Positions 1 to 6,021 of a stretch of 12,993 nucleotides of DNA are shown here, one piece after another. Each line of letters begins with the position of its first letter. Positions within the stretch are counted from its first letter, which is position 1. The translations under genes and the position numbers were made by a program. This DNA comes from an uncultured Altererythrobacter sp. (GTDB lineage: Bacteria; Pseudomonadota; Alphaproteobacteria; Sphingomonadales; Sphingomonadaceae): positions 1 to 12,993 of the forward strand of contig CAMPIA010000019.1 of NCBI GenBank assembly GCA_946886175.1. The letters are read 5' to 3'. A model generated the notes under the pieces. It had not been told where the DNA came from, made no database searches, and was given only the letters and a program-made list of their open reading frames with translations.

Positions 1-61
1 CGGGCGCGGCCATCACGGTCTTGCTGGCGTGGTCGAAGCTCTTGTCGGTCATGTCATTCAT
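1..61 (-). CDS. 5' end of an unidentified gene, truncated by window edge
   Basis: Only the first 20 or so codons are inside the window, read leftwards from an ATG at 61 (MNDMTDKSFDHASKTVMAAP) or from a second in-frame ATG at 52. The reading frame stays open to the edge. The peptide is polar and shows no signal sequence or recognisable motif, so I give no function. A GAG lies directly before the first ATG, and no strong ribosome binding site is visible. It would be divergent from the MpaB-like gene at 153 with about 90 bp between them. Support comes mainly from layout: the 61-152 stretch looks like a divergent promoter region. The call could be wrong because so little is visible. Confidence 0.4.
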   Translation of the reverse strand, partial: MNDMTDKSFDHASKTVMAAP

Positions 62-74
62 CTCGGAGCGGGTG

Positions 75-101
75 CCTATACGCGCGCGGGGGCCGCTGCA
101 A
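75..101 (-). promoter_or_regulatory. Possible promoter for the truncated minus-strand gene
   Basis: On the minus strand a TTGCAG box (96-101) is followed after 15 bp by TATAGG (75-80), placing a start site near 68, just before the ATG at 61. The spacer is shorter than the usual 16-18 bp and the -10 box has two mismatches at its end, so this is a weak call. No other box in the gap is better placed for this gene. Confidence 0.25.
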
Positions 102-117
102 GCAGGCTCGGTGCGAG

Positions 118-146
118 ATTTCATTCCTTCGCGCGAACCCTATATT
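118..146 (+). promoter_or_regulatory. Possible promoter of the MpaB-like gene
   Basis: TATATT at 141-146 is a good -10 hexamer in an otherwise very GC-rich stretch. The sequence 17 bp upstream (118-123) is only a poor -35 match. The -10 ends 6 bp before the chosen ATG at 153, so transcription would start on or next to the start codon and give a leaderless mRNA. This agrees with the lack of a Shine-Dalgarno sequence there. Confidence 0.3.
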
Positions 147-152
147 GGCCGC

Positions 153-992
153 ATGCCGGAGCGCCGCCCGACCGACCGAATCCGCGACGCGCTCGTGCGG
201 CGGGTGCGCGCCGCCTTCAACGAGGACGGGCAGCAATCGGTCCCGCCGTCGGACGAAGCGCTGTTCGCGAAGAACTCGCCGATCCGCATGGTCCATGCCG
301 ATGTGGTCGGAATGATGGTCGGCGGCATCAGCAGCCTGCTGCTGCAAATGCTCCATCCGCATGCGTTGCAGGGCGTGCTCGACCATTCGGACTTCCGCGC
401 CGACATGCACGGGCGGCTGCGGCGCACCGCGCGGTTCATCGCGGTGACCACTTTCGGCCATCGCGACGCGGCCGCCGCCGCGATCGAGCGGGTCAACCGG
501 ATCCACGAGCGCGTGAACGGCACGCTGCCCGACGGCACGCCCTATTCGGCGCGCGATCCGCGCACGCTCGCCTGGGTCCACGTGGCGGAAGCGACGAGCT
601 TCCTCGCCGCATACCTGCGCCATGTGCGGCCCGACATGCCCAATCACGAGAAGGACGAATACTATCGGCAATTCGCGAGGATAGCGCGCGCGCTGGGCGC
701 CGATCCGGTGCCCGAGAGCCAGCGCGAGGCGGAGGCGATGTTTCGCGGGATGCGCGCCGACTTGCGCGCATCGCCCGAAGCGCGCGAGGTGGCGCGGCTC
801 GTGCTCACCCAGCGGCCCGAGGGCGCGCCCGTGGCGCTTCAAGCCATGCTCGGTGCGGAGGCGGTTGCGCTGCTGCCGCCGTTCGCGCGCTCGATGCTCG
901 CGCTGGAGCGGCCTGGCCTCGCCGCCCTCCCCGCGCGTGCGGCGACCTGGGGTGTGGGCAAGACGCTGCGCTGGGCGTTCAGGCAGGGGTAG
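153..992 (+). CDS. MpaB/DUF2236-family oxygenase-like protein
   Basis: The 279-residue protein belongs to the DUF2236 / ER-bound oxygenase MpaB / rubber oxygenase (Lcp) catalytic-domain family, mostly alpha-helical proteins of which some (Lcp) bind haem b. Family hallmarks are visible: SPIRMVHAD near 42-50, a helix ending LHPHALQGV at 67-75, the conserved TTFG near 99-102, VNRIHERVNG at 114-123, and DPRTLAWVHVAEATSF at 135-150 with His143. Histidines 68, 70, 118 and 143 are candidate haem or metal ligands. No signal peptide is seen. The frame is open back to position 21, but the ATG at 153 is chosen because a TATATT box lies just upstream and the family homology begins after it. It is convergent with the HxlR gene, the two stop codons being directly adjacent (992/993). 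The substrate is unknown; bacterial cytosolic members are mostly uncharacterised. Confidence 0.85.
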   Translation: MPERRPTDRIRDALVRRVRAAFNEDGQQSVPPSDEALFAKNSPIRMVHADVVGMMVGGISSLLLQMLHPHALQGVLDHSDFRADMHGRLRRTARFIAVTTFGHRDAAAAAIERVNRIHERVNGTLPDGTPYSARDPRTLAWVHVAEATSFLAAYLRHVRPDMPNHEKDEYYRQFARIARALGADPVPESQREAEAMFRGMRADLRASPEAREVARLVLTQRPEGAPVALQAMLGAEAVALLPPFARSMLALERPGLAALPARAATWGVGKTLRWAFRQG

Positions 993-1691
993 CTAAGCGA
1001 GCTTGGGCGGGAGCGCGAACAGGGTGGCGTAGCGCAGCGCCAGGTCGCGATCGCCCGCGATCGAGAGGCCTGCTTCGCGCTCGAGCTCATCCCACGGCAC
1101 ACCCGCATAGAGCCCGCCCGCGACGATCGCGGCGATCGGTGCGCGGAAGATCGCATCGGCCGTGCCCGGATCGCCACGGCGGATTGGAAGCATACCCTCC
1201 CCCGGCTCCGCGACGAAGCCTTCCTCGCCGACAGCGAAGCCGATCCGGCGCCCCTCGACTTCGCCGATCCGCGCCTTGTCGACCATCGTGCGCATCGAGA
1301 GCATGAGCGAGACCGGCGAGAGCGGCAGCGTCGGATCGTGCGCGCTCGACCGCGCGGCCCAGCGCCCGGCCTCCTGGATCAGCGGTTCCGCCGAATAGCC
1401 CCACGCGGTCAGTTCATAGACCTGCGCCTTGCCCGGCGGCGGCAGCTGGCGCTTCGCCAGAACGCCCGCCTCTTCCAGCGACCCAAGCCGCTCGGTCAGC
1501 ACCTTGGCGCTGATTCCGGGCAGGCTGGCCCGGATATCGGAGAATCGCCGCGCGCCGAGCATCAATTCCCTTACGATCAGCAGCGACCAGCGCTCGCCGA
1601 CCAGTTCCATCGCGAAGGCGGTGCCGCAGGCATCGCCGTACCATTTGCCATGGGAGGATTCGACCTCATTGGTTTCTTTTTGTAACTTCAT
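993..1691 (-). CDS. HxlR-family winged-helix regulator with C-terminal SCP2-like domain
   Basis: The 232-residue transcription factor has a winged helix of the HxlR/DUF24 type at about 20-110: CGTAFAMELVGERWSLLIVREL (22-43), then RRFSDIRASLPGISAKVLTERLGSLEEAG (48-76), then the wing near 80-97. Residues 125-232 form an additional domain resembling the SCP2 sterol-carrier-like fold found fused to some HxlR proteins; it probably binds a ligand. The only cysteine, Cys22, sits where YodB/CatR-type HxlR regulators carry their redox-sensing cysteine, so thiol or electrophile sensing is a reasonable inference. The gene is divergent from the VOC-GST operon starting at 1760, the usual layout for a local regulator. 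The start codon at 1691 has no clear ribosome binding site, and its first codons overlap one copy of the direct repeat. It is the only upstream in-frame start seen, so leaderless translation is possible. Confidence 0.88.
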   Translation of the reverse strand: MKLQKETNEVESSHGKWYGDACGTAFAMELVGERWSLLIVRELMLGARRFSDIRASLPGISAKVLTERLGSLEEAGVLAKRQLPPPGKAQVYELTAWGYSAEPLIQEAGRWAARSSAHDPTLPLSPVSLMLSMRTMVDKARIGEVEGRRIGFAVGEEGFVAEPGEGMLPIRRGDPGTADAIFRAPIAAIVAGGLYAGVPWDELEREAGLSIAGDRDLALRYATLFALPPKLA

Positions 1692-1708
1692 AGTTGCTTT
1701 TTGTAACT
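1676..1708. repeat. 12-bp direct repeat spaced 21 bp, candidate regulator binding sites
   Basis: CTTTTTGTAACT occurs at 1676-1687 and exactly again at 1697-1708, so the copies are on the same face of the helix, two turns apart. The AT-rich repeats stand out from the GC-rich surroundings. The first copy covers codons 2-6 of the HxlR gene and the second overlaps the presumed promoter of the VOC operon. HxlR-family proteins bind as dimers to short operators between divergent genes, so these are the best operator candidates in the window. Confidence 0.5.
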
Positions 1709-1709
1709 A
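1691..1709. promoter_or_regulatory. Imperfect dyad, candidate HxlR operator
   Basis: TAGTT at 1691-1695 and AACTA at 1705-1709 form the arms of a 19-bp dyad. One further pair (C1697/G1703) also matches and the centre is T-rich. The size and the outer ACT/AGT-type half sites resemble operators reported for HxlR/DUF24 regulators such as YodB. It touches the regulator start codon and overlaps the TACAAT box at 1708-1713, so binding could repress both genes. Confidence 0.42.
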
Positions 1710-1713
1710 CAAT
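1708..1713 (+). promoter_or_regulatory. Candidate -10 box of the VOC-GST operon
   Basis: TACAAT differs from the consensus TATAAT at one base and sits 47 bp before the start codon at 1760. No good -35 box is found at 16-18 bp upstream (the 17-bp position reads ACTTCA), so the promoter may be weak, activator-dependent, or placed slightly differently. Its overlap with the dyad at 1691-1709 is compatible with repression by the HxlR protein. Confidence 0.35.
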
Positions 1714-1759
1714 GGTCAACAAAGGCAAGTTCCGATTCGCGGCAAGAGAGGAGCCCGCC

Positions 1760-2197
1760 ATGACCAGGACCATTTTCATCAACCTTCCCGTGACCGATCT
1801 GCCTCGCTCGATGGCGTTCTACGAAGCGGTCGGCTTCACCAACAATCCGATGTTCACCAACGAACAGGCGGCGGCGATGGCGTGGTCGGACGAGATCGTC
1901 GTCATGCTGCTGACGCACGGCTTCTGGAAGACGTTCACCAGCAAGGCGATTCCGAACGCGCGCGACACCGCACAAGTGCTGCTGTGCCTGGGCCAGGACA
2001 GCAAAGAGGCGGTCGAGGCGATCGTCGGCAAGGCTGTGGCCGCCGGCGGCAAGGCCGACCCGACGCCGAAGCAGGACATGGGCTTCATGTACGGCCGCAG
2101 CTTCGAGGACCCGGACGGGCACATCTGGGAGAACGCCTTCATGGACATGAGCGCCGTGCCCGAAGGCGAAACCCCTGCCGAGCAGCCGGTCGCCTGA
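1760..2197 (+). CDS. VOC-family protein, lactoylglutathione lyase-like (COG3607 type)
   Basis: The 145-residue single-subunit vicinal oxygen chelate protein has two beta-alpha-beta-beta-beta modules. The start MTRTIFINLPVTDLPRSMAFYEAVGF and the later VMLLTHGFWKTFTSKAI (about 50-66) and GFMYGRSFEDPDGHIWENAFMD (about 111-132) fit the COG3607 group of predicted lactoylglutathione lyases. Members bind a divalent metal in VOC enzymes, with Glu in the HIWE motif as a likely ligand; the N-terminal ligand position here is Asn (FINL), so metal binding is not assured. The ATG at 1760 is chosen over an open frame reaching back to 1694 because an excellent AGAGGAG site lies at 1747-1753. It is the first gene of the run and is followed 11 bp later by a GST gene. 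Substrate is unknown; classical glyoxalase I activity should not be assumed. Confidence 0.85.
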   Translation: MTRTIFINLPVTDLPRSMAFYEAVGFTNNPMFTNEQAAAMAWSDEIVVMLLTHGFWKTFTSKAIPNARDTAQVLLCLGQDSKEAVEAIVGKAVAAGGKADPTPKQDMGFMYGRSFEDPDGHIWENAFMDMSAVPEGETPAEQPVA

Positions 2198-2208
2198 GGA
2201 GATCGACG

Positions 2209-2898
2209 ATGGCCGAAGTCTCCCAAGCCCCGATCACCATCACCGCCTACGACTGGGTGCCCGGCTTCGCGCGCGGGCTCGTGCGCGACCTCAGGGTGCG
2301 CTGGGCGCTCGAGGAAGTGGGGCTCGACTACCGCGTCGAGTACCTGCCGCAGGGCACGCAGAAGATGGCGCCGCACCGGCAGCGCCAGCCGTTCGGACAG
2401 GTGCCCACTTTCGAGGACGGCGAACTGACGCTGTTCGAATCGGGCGCGATCGTGCTGCACATCGCGGACAGCGCGCCGGGGCTCTTGCCCGAGGGCCCGA
2501 ACGGTCGCGCGCGCACCGCCGAATGGGTCTTCGCCGCGCTCAACACGGTCGAGCCGCACCTGAGCGACTGGGCGATGGCCGAACTCTTCGAAGCCGACCA
2601 GCCGTGGTCCGCGCAGCGCAAGCCCGGCATCCGCGAGCGGATCGACGAGCGGCTGGGCGAGCTGTCCAGCCGGCTCGGCGACGAGGACTGGCTCGAAGGC
2701 GAATTCTGCGCGGGCGACCTGATGATGATCGCGGTGCTGCAGATGGTGGGCGGCGAGATCGGCGATCTGCTCGAACGCTATCCCAACCTCGTCGCCTATC
2801 GCCAGCGCGGCGAGGCGCGCCCGGCCTACAAACGTGCGCTCGAGGCGCAGCTTGCCGGGTTCACCGGCGATCCGCCTCCGGGATGGAGCGAAGAATAG
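2209..2898 (+). CDS. Glutathione S-transferase family protein (subfamily paralogue 1)
   Basis: The 229-residue protein has an N-terminal thioredoxin-fold domain (about 9-90) and an all-helical C-terminal domain (about 97-215). The G-site is seen as PFGQVPTFED with cis-Pro66 and FESGA at 76-80; the C-terminal N-capping box is CAGDLMM with Asp170. The region where the catalytic Ser, Cys or Tyr normally lies reads YDWVPGFARGLVRDLRVRWALEE (14-36) and holds no Ser or Cys; Tyr14 is the only obvious hydroxyl residue, and it is on the first strand. The protein is a close paralogue of those at 4049 and 6022. The start ATG at 2209 follows TGAGGAGATCGACG, in which the preceding stop codon overlaps the ribosome binding site. 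Cytosolic glutathione binding is expected from the family; the reaction is unknown and could be conjugation, reduction or simple binding. Confidence 0.9.
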   Translation: MAEVSQAPITITAYDWVPGFARGLVRDLRVRWALEEVGLDYRVEYLPQGTQKMAPHRQRQPFGQVPTFEDGELTLFESGAIVLHIADSAPGLLPEGPNGRARTAEWVFAALNTVEPHLSDWAMAELFEADQPWSAQRKPGIRERIDERLGELSSRLGDEDWLEGEFCAGDLMMIAVLQMVGGEIGDLLERYPNLVAYRQRGEARPAYKRALEAQLAGFTGDPPPGWSEE

Positions 2899-2922
2899 AT
2901 CGAACGACCAAGGAGAGAGACG

Positions 2923-3636
2923 ATGACCTACCTCGAAGGATTTGTCGCGGCGGTCCCGACCGCGAACGAAGAGAAGTACCGCAAGCATGCCGCCGGTGCC
3001 GCACCGCTGTTCAGGGAATTCGGGGTCAGCCGCATGGTCGAGACCTGGGGCGACGACGTGCCCCGCGGCAAGGTGACCGACTTCTACGGCGCGGTGCAGG
3101 CGAAGGACGACGAGACCGTGGTGTTCTCGTGGTTCGAATACCCTGACAAGGCCGTGCGCGAAGCCGCCAACGAGAAGATCATGAGCGACGAACGGATGGA
3201 GGCGATGGGCGCCGACATGCCGTTCGACGGCAAGCGCATGATCTACGGCGGGTTCGAGGCGATCGTCGACGAGCGCGGCCCGGGCACGCCGGGCTATGCC
3301 GACGGCTACCTGCTGCCGGTGCCCGCCGCCAACAAGGAAGCCTACCGCGAAATGGCGCAGGCGATGGCGGGCAGGTTCATCGGCCTGGGCGCGGTGCGCG
3401 TTGTCGAGGCCTGGGGCGACGACGTGCCCGACGGCAAGGTCACCGACTACAGGCGCGCGGTGAAGGCGAAGGACGACGAAGGGGTGATCTTCTCGTTCGT
3501 CGAATGGCCCGACAAGGCGGCCCGCGACAAGGGGTGGGAGACGCTGATGGCGGACACCTCGATGCAGGGGCAGGAAATGCCGTTCGACGGGCAGCGTATG
3601 TTCTGGGGCGGGTTCCGACCGATCGTCGACGCCTGA
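2923..3636 (+). CDS. Tandem DUF1428 (YbaA-like) two-domain protein
   Basis: This protein of 237 residues contains two complete DUF1428 domains, 1-117 and about 124-237, joined by a short RGPGTPG linker. Each copy repeats the same landmarks: a GF/GYxxxVPxAN start, VETWGDDVP or VEAWGDDVPDGKVTD, a VVFSWFEYPDKA or VIFSFVEWPDKA strand-helix, and a closing EMPFDG or DMPFDGKRMIYGGF. DUF1428 proteins are normally about 115-120 residues with one ferredoxin-like alpha/beta domain that is thought to dimerise, so this fusion would be a built-in pseudodimer. The function of the family is unknown. The ribosome binding site ACCAAGGAGAGA (2907-2918) is identical to that of the next gene, which encodes a third, single copy. 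It lies 24 bp after one GST gene in a GST/VOC operon, so a detoxification or stress role is only inferred by association. Confidence 0.85.
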   Translation: MTYLEGFVAAVPTANEEKYRKHAAGAAPLFREFGVSRMVETWGDDVPRGKVTDFYGAVQAKDDETVVFSWFEYPDKAVREAANEKIMSDERMEAMGADMPFDGKRMIYGGFEAIVDERGPGTPGYADGYLLPVPAANKEAYREMAQAMAGRFIGLGAVRVVEAWGDDVPDGKVTDYRRAVKAKDDEGVIFSFVEWPDKAARDKGWETLMADTSMQGQEMPFDGQRMFWGGFRPIVDA

Positions 3637-4019
3637 GGCGCCCCTCCCCGAAAAAACAACCAAGGAGAGATGCCATGTACGTGAACGGATTCGTCCTCGC
3701 CGTGCCCGAGGCCAACAAGCAGGCCTACAAAGAAGTCGCCGAGAAATTCTGGGCGATCGCCAGGGACTACGGCGCCAAGTCTCAGGTCGAATGCTGGGAA
3801 GTCGACGTGCCCGACGGCAAGACCACCGACTTCCGACGCGCGGTCAAGTGCGAGGACGGCGAGAAGATCGTCTTCTCGTGGGTCACCTGGGAGGACAAGG
3901 CGACCGCCGACGCCAGCCACGACAAGATGATGGCCGACCCGCGCATGAAGGACTTCGGCGCGGAGGACGGCAGCGACATGCCGTTCGACGGCAAGCGCAT
4001 GATCTACGGCGGGTTCGAG
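3213..4019 (+). repeat. 46-bp exact direct repeat linking the two DUF1428 genes
   Basis: Positions 3213-3258 and 3974-4019 are identical over 46 bp, beginning CGACATGCCGTTCGACGG. Both encode DMPFDGKRMIYGGFE. The interval given spans both copies. The corresponding part of the second fused domain (about 3574-3615) encodes a similar peptide but differs at many bases, so the single gene shares this segment with domain 1 rather than domain 2. The pair could support recombination deleting the 761 bp between them, which would leave a chimeric DUF1428 gene in frame only if codon phase is kept (761 is not a multiple of 3). Confidence 0.9.
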
Positions 4020-4043
4020 CCGCTCGTGTGGCAGGAGGCCTGA
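3675..4043 (+). CDS. Single-domain DUF1428 (YbaA-like) protein
   Basis: The 122-residue protein has the normal length of a DUF1428 family member. It carries the same landmarks as the two fused domains upstream: MYVNGFVLAVPEANKQAYKE at the N-terminus, CWEVDVPDGKTTDFRRAVK near 39-57, IVFSWVTWEDKA, and DMPFDGKRMIYGGFEPLV at the C-terminus. The DNA for this last part is identical over 46 bp (3974-4019) to the end of the first domain of the upstream gene (3213-3258), which shows recent common descent or gene conversion. The start ATG at 3675 follows ACCAAGGAGAGA (3659-3670). It ends 5 bp before the next GST gene. Two cysteines (in the VECWEV and VKCEDG regions) are absent from the fused copies. 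Function is unknown. Confidence 0.87.
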   Translation: MYVNGFVLAVPEANKQAYKEVAEKFWAIARDYGAKSQVECWEVDVPDGKTTDFRRAVKCEDGEKIVFSWVTWEDKATADASHDKMMADPRMKDFGAEDGSDMPFDGKRMIYGGFEPLVWQEA

Positions 4044-4048
4044 GCGCG

Positions 4049-4702
4049 ATGCCCGGTTCGGTTACGATCTGGACCTACGACTGGGTGCCGGAGGGTCCGC
4101 GGGGCTTCGTCCGCGACCTCCGGCTGCGCTGGGCGTGCGAGGAAGCGGGAATTCCCTACGAGGTGCGCACGGTCGGGTTCGAGGAGCGCGCGACCAACCA
4201 TCTCGACCGCCAGCCCTTCGGGCAGGTGCCGATGCTCGAGGATGGCAAGGTGCGGCTGTTCGAAAGCGGCGCGGCGCTGATCCATCTCGCGCGCAGGAGC
4301 GAGGCGCTGATGCCGCGCGATCCTGCGGGCGAGGCCGAGGTCCTGCAATGGACGATCGCGGCGCTCAACTCGATCGAGATGGTTTCGGTGCCGTGGTGGT
4401 TCCTGACGATCTCGGGCGAGGCCGACAACAAGCTCACCGGGTGGCTCGACCAGCGGCTCGCCCAGATCGAGGCAGTGCTGGCGGAGCGCGAATGGCTCGC
4501 GGCTGGCCGCTTCACCGCCGCCGACCTGCTGATGGCCGACGTGCTGCGCGTCGGCCTGCTGCGCAAGCACGGCGATCGGCCTGCGAGCGAGGAATACGTG
4601 GCGCGCGTTACCGCGCGTCCGGCGTTCGCAAAGGCGTATGCCGACCAACTCACCCACTTCGGGGCGGCGGACGAAAAACATGAGAAGGAGAGCGAACGAT
4701 GA
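4049..4702 (+). CDS. Glutathione S-transferase family protein (subfamily paralogue 2)
   Basis: The 217-residue protein is paralogous to the GST at 2209. The N-terminal thioredoxin-like domain (about 4-82) has TYDWVPEGPRGFVRDLRLRWACEE at 9-32, RQPFGQVP with cis-Pro61, and the FESGA G-site motif at 71-75. The helical domain follows (about 90-205) with FTAADLLMAD around Asp159. As in its paralogue there is no Ser or Cys at the start of the first helix, where catalysis usually sits; Cys30 is near the helix end. The C-terminus carries a charged tail, DEKHEKESER. The start at 4049 is 5 bp after the DUF1428 stop, and GCAGGAGGCC at 4031-4040, inside the previous gene, serves as ribosome binding site. 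The stop overlaps the next start by 4 bases (ATGA), a sign of translational coupling to the VOC gene. Substrate unknown. Confidence 0.88.
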   Translation: MPGSVTIWTYDWVPEGPRGFVRDLRLRWACEEAGIPYEVRTVGFEERATNHLDRQPFGQVPMLEDGKVRLFESGAALIHLARRSEALMPRDPAGEAEVLQWTIAALNSIEMVSVPWWFLTISGEADNKLTGWLDQRLAQIEAVLAEREWLAAGRFTAADLLMADVLRVGLLRKHGDRPASEEYVARVTARPAFAKAYADQLTHFGAADEKHEKESER

Positions 4703-5532
4703 CCGAGGATAGAGGCGCGTTCATCTGGTACGAACTGATGACCCCCGACCCTGCGGGCGCGAACGCGTTCTACGGCAAGGTGGTCGGCTGGACCATCGAC
4801 GAGGCGGGCGAGAGCCTGCCGAACGGCGACGAATACCGCATGATCCGCCGCTCCGACGGCAAGGAACAGGGTGGCGTGTTCACGCTGTCGGGCGACATGG
4901 CGGGCAATCCGGCAGGCTGGCTCGGCTATATCCATACCCCCGACGTCGACGCCGCGGTGGCGCGGATCGAGCGGGCGGGCGGCACCGTGCACATTCCGGC
5001 GATGGATATGGTGGGCGTCGGGCGGATGGCGATGGTCGGCGATCCGCAGGGCGCGCTGTTCTACCTCATGACCCCCACCCCTCCCCCCGGCGATCCCGAC
5101 GCGAAGAGCGACGTGTTCGACTACGGGAATCCGCAGCATTGCCGCTGGAACGAGTTGCAGACGACCGATCCCGCCGCCGCGGTGGCGCTCTACGGCGAGT
5201 TGTTCGGGTGGGAGCAGAAGGAGAAGATGCCGATGCCTGTCCAGAGCGACGCCGCAGGCGGCGTCGAAGGGGGGGAAATGGGCGACTATCTGTTCATCCA
5301 TCGCGACGACGGGATGATCGGGGCGATCATGCCGAAGATGCCCGACGTGCCGCAATCGGCGTGGACCTATTACTTCGGCGCCGACGATATCGACCGCGCC
5401 GCGAGCGCGGTGAGCGACGGCGGCGGGCAGCTGCTGGGCGAGATCATGCAGATCCCGGGCGGCGAGTTCGCCGTTCACTGCGCCGATCCGGCGGGCGCGC
5501 AATTCGGGCTGGTCGGCCCGCGCAAGGCTTGA
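4699..5532 (+). CDS. Two-domain VOC-family protein (COG3324 / Cfp30B type)
   Basis: The 277-residue protein contains two VOC units, about 5-125 and about 145-275. Domain 1 shows FIWYELMTPDPAGANAFYGKVVGW, YIHTPDVDAAVARIERAGG and MAMVGDPQGALFYLM; domain 2 repeats this as CRWNELQTTDPAAAVALYGELFGW, YYFGADDIDRAASAVSDGGG and CADPAGAQFGLV. This matches the group of predicted lactoylglutathione-lyase-related enzymes that includes mycobacterial Cfp30B. Tandem VOC proteins of this type fold as a pseudodimer; most have no assigned reaction. The ribosome binding site GAAGGAGAG lies within the end of the preceding GST gene and the start overlaps its stop by 4 bases. The proline-rich stretch TPTPPPGDPD (about 124-133) is the interdomain linker. 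An active-site metal cannot be confirmed from sequence alone. Confidence 0.86.
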   Translation: MTEDRGAFIWYELMTPDPAGANAFYGKVVGWTIDEAGESLPNGDEYRMIRRSDGKEQGGVFTLSGDMAGNPAGWLGYIHTPDVDAAVARIERAGGTVHIPAMDMVGVGRMAMVGDPQGALFYLMTPTPPPGDPDAKSDVFDYGNPQHCRWNELQTTDPAAAVALYGELFGWEQKEKMPMPVQSDAAGGVEGGEMGDYLFIHRDDGMIGAIMPKMPDVPQSAWTYYFGADDIDRAASAVSDGGGQLLGEIMQIPGGEFAVHCADPAGAQFGLVGPRKA

Positions 5533-5543
5533 GGAGACCGACG

Positions 5544-6020
5544 ATGAACAAGAACACGATCTGTCTGTGGTTCGATCGCGATGCGGAAGCGGCGGCGAAG
5601 TTCTATGCCGCGACCTTCCCCGACAGCGCGGTGACCGCGGTGCGCAAGGCGCCGTCGGATTTTCCCGGCGGAAAGGAAGGCGATGTGCTGACCGTCGAGT
5701 TCACCGTGTGCGGCGTTCCGTGCCTGGGCCTCAACGGCGGGCCGACATTCCCGCAGAGCGAGGCATTCTCGTTCCAGATCGCGACCGACGATCAGGCGGA
5801 GACCGACCGCTACTGGAACGCGATCGTCGGCAACGGCGGGGCGGAATCGGCCTGCGGCTGGTGCAAGGACAAGTGGGGCCTCAACTGGCAAATCACTCCA
5901 CGCACGCTGACCGAGGCGATGGCCGCGGGGGGCGACGAGGCGCAGCGCGCATTCGAGGCTATGATGGCGATGCGGAAGATCGACGTCGCCCGGATCGACG
6001 CCGCGCGGCGGGGCGATTGA
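5544..6020 (+). CDS. PhnB-like VOC protein (COG3865; '3-demethylubiquinone-9 3-methyltransferase' domain)
   Basis: The 158-residue protein starts MNKNTICLWFDRDAEAAAKFYAATFPDS and continues with VLTVEFTVCGVPCLGLNGGP (about 49-68), FSFQIATDDQAETDRYWNAI and CGWCKDKWGLNWQITPRTL (about 108-126). This is the typical layout of COG3865 / PhnB-like proteins. Databases often label them 3-demethylubiquinone-9 3-methyltransferase, but they have a glyoxalase/VOC fold and no SAM-binding motif, so that name is misleading. Five cysteines, including CGWC in a CxxC arrangement, are unusual enough to note and could be redox-active or coincidental. The ATG at 5544 follows TGAGGAGACCGACG, almost the same leader as before the GST at 2209. 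It is followed after 1 bp by the next GST gene. Confidence 0.86.
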   Translation: MNKNTICLWFDRDAEAAAKFYAATFPDSAVTAVRKAPSDFPGGKEGDVLTVEFTVCGVPCLGLNGGPTFPQSEAFSFQIATDDQAETDRYWNAIVGNGGAESACGWCKDKWGLNWQITPRTLTEAMAAGGDEAQRAFEAMMAMRKIDVARIDAARRGD

Positions 6021-6021
6021 G

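Noticed and set aside
29..1306. 425-codon plus-strand frame over the MpaB-like gene
   Set aside because: It is an out-of-frame shadow with Ala/Arg-rich composition, and it runs into the antisense of the HxlR gene.
1819..3663. 614-codon open frame on the minus strand
   Set aside because: It lies opposite the VOC, GST and DUF1428 genes, which have clear family motifs and ribosome binding sites. Its His/Arg/Ala-rich low-complexity product is typical of antisense frames in GC-rich DNA.
4156..5502. 448-codon open frame on the minus strand
   Set aside because: It is opposite the GST at 4049 and the two-domain VOC gene; no domain is recognisable and composition is Arg/His-rich.
5544..6020. Ubiquinone methyltransferase function
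   Set aside because: The common database name for this domain is historical; the sequence has a VOC-type layout and no SAM-binding motif.
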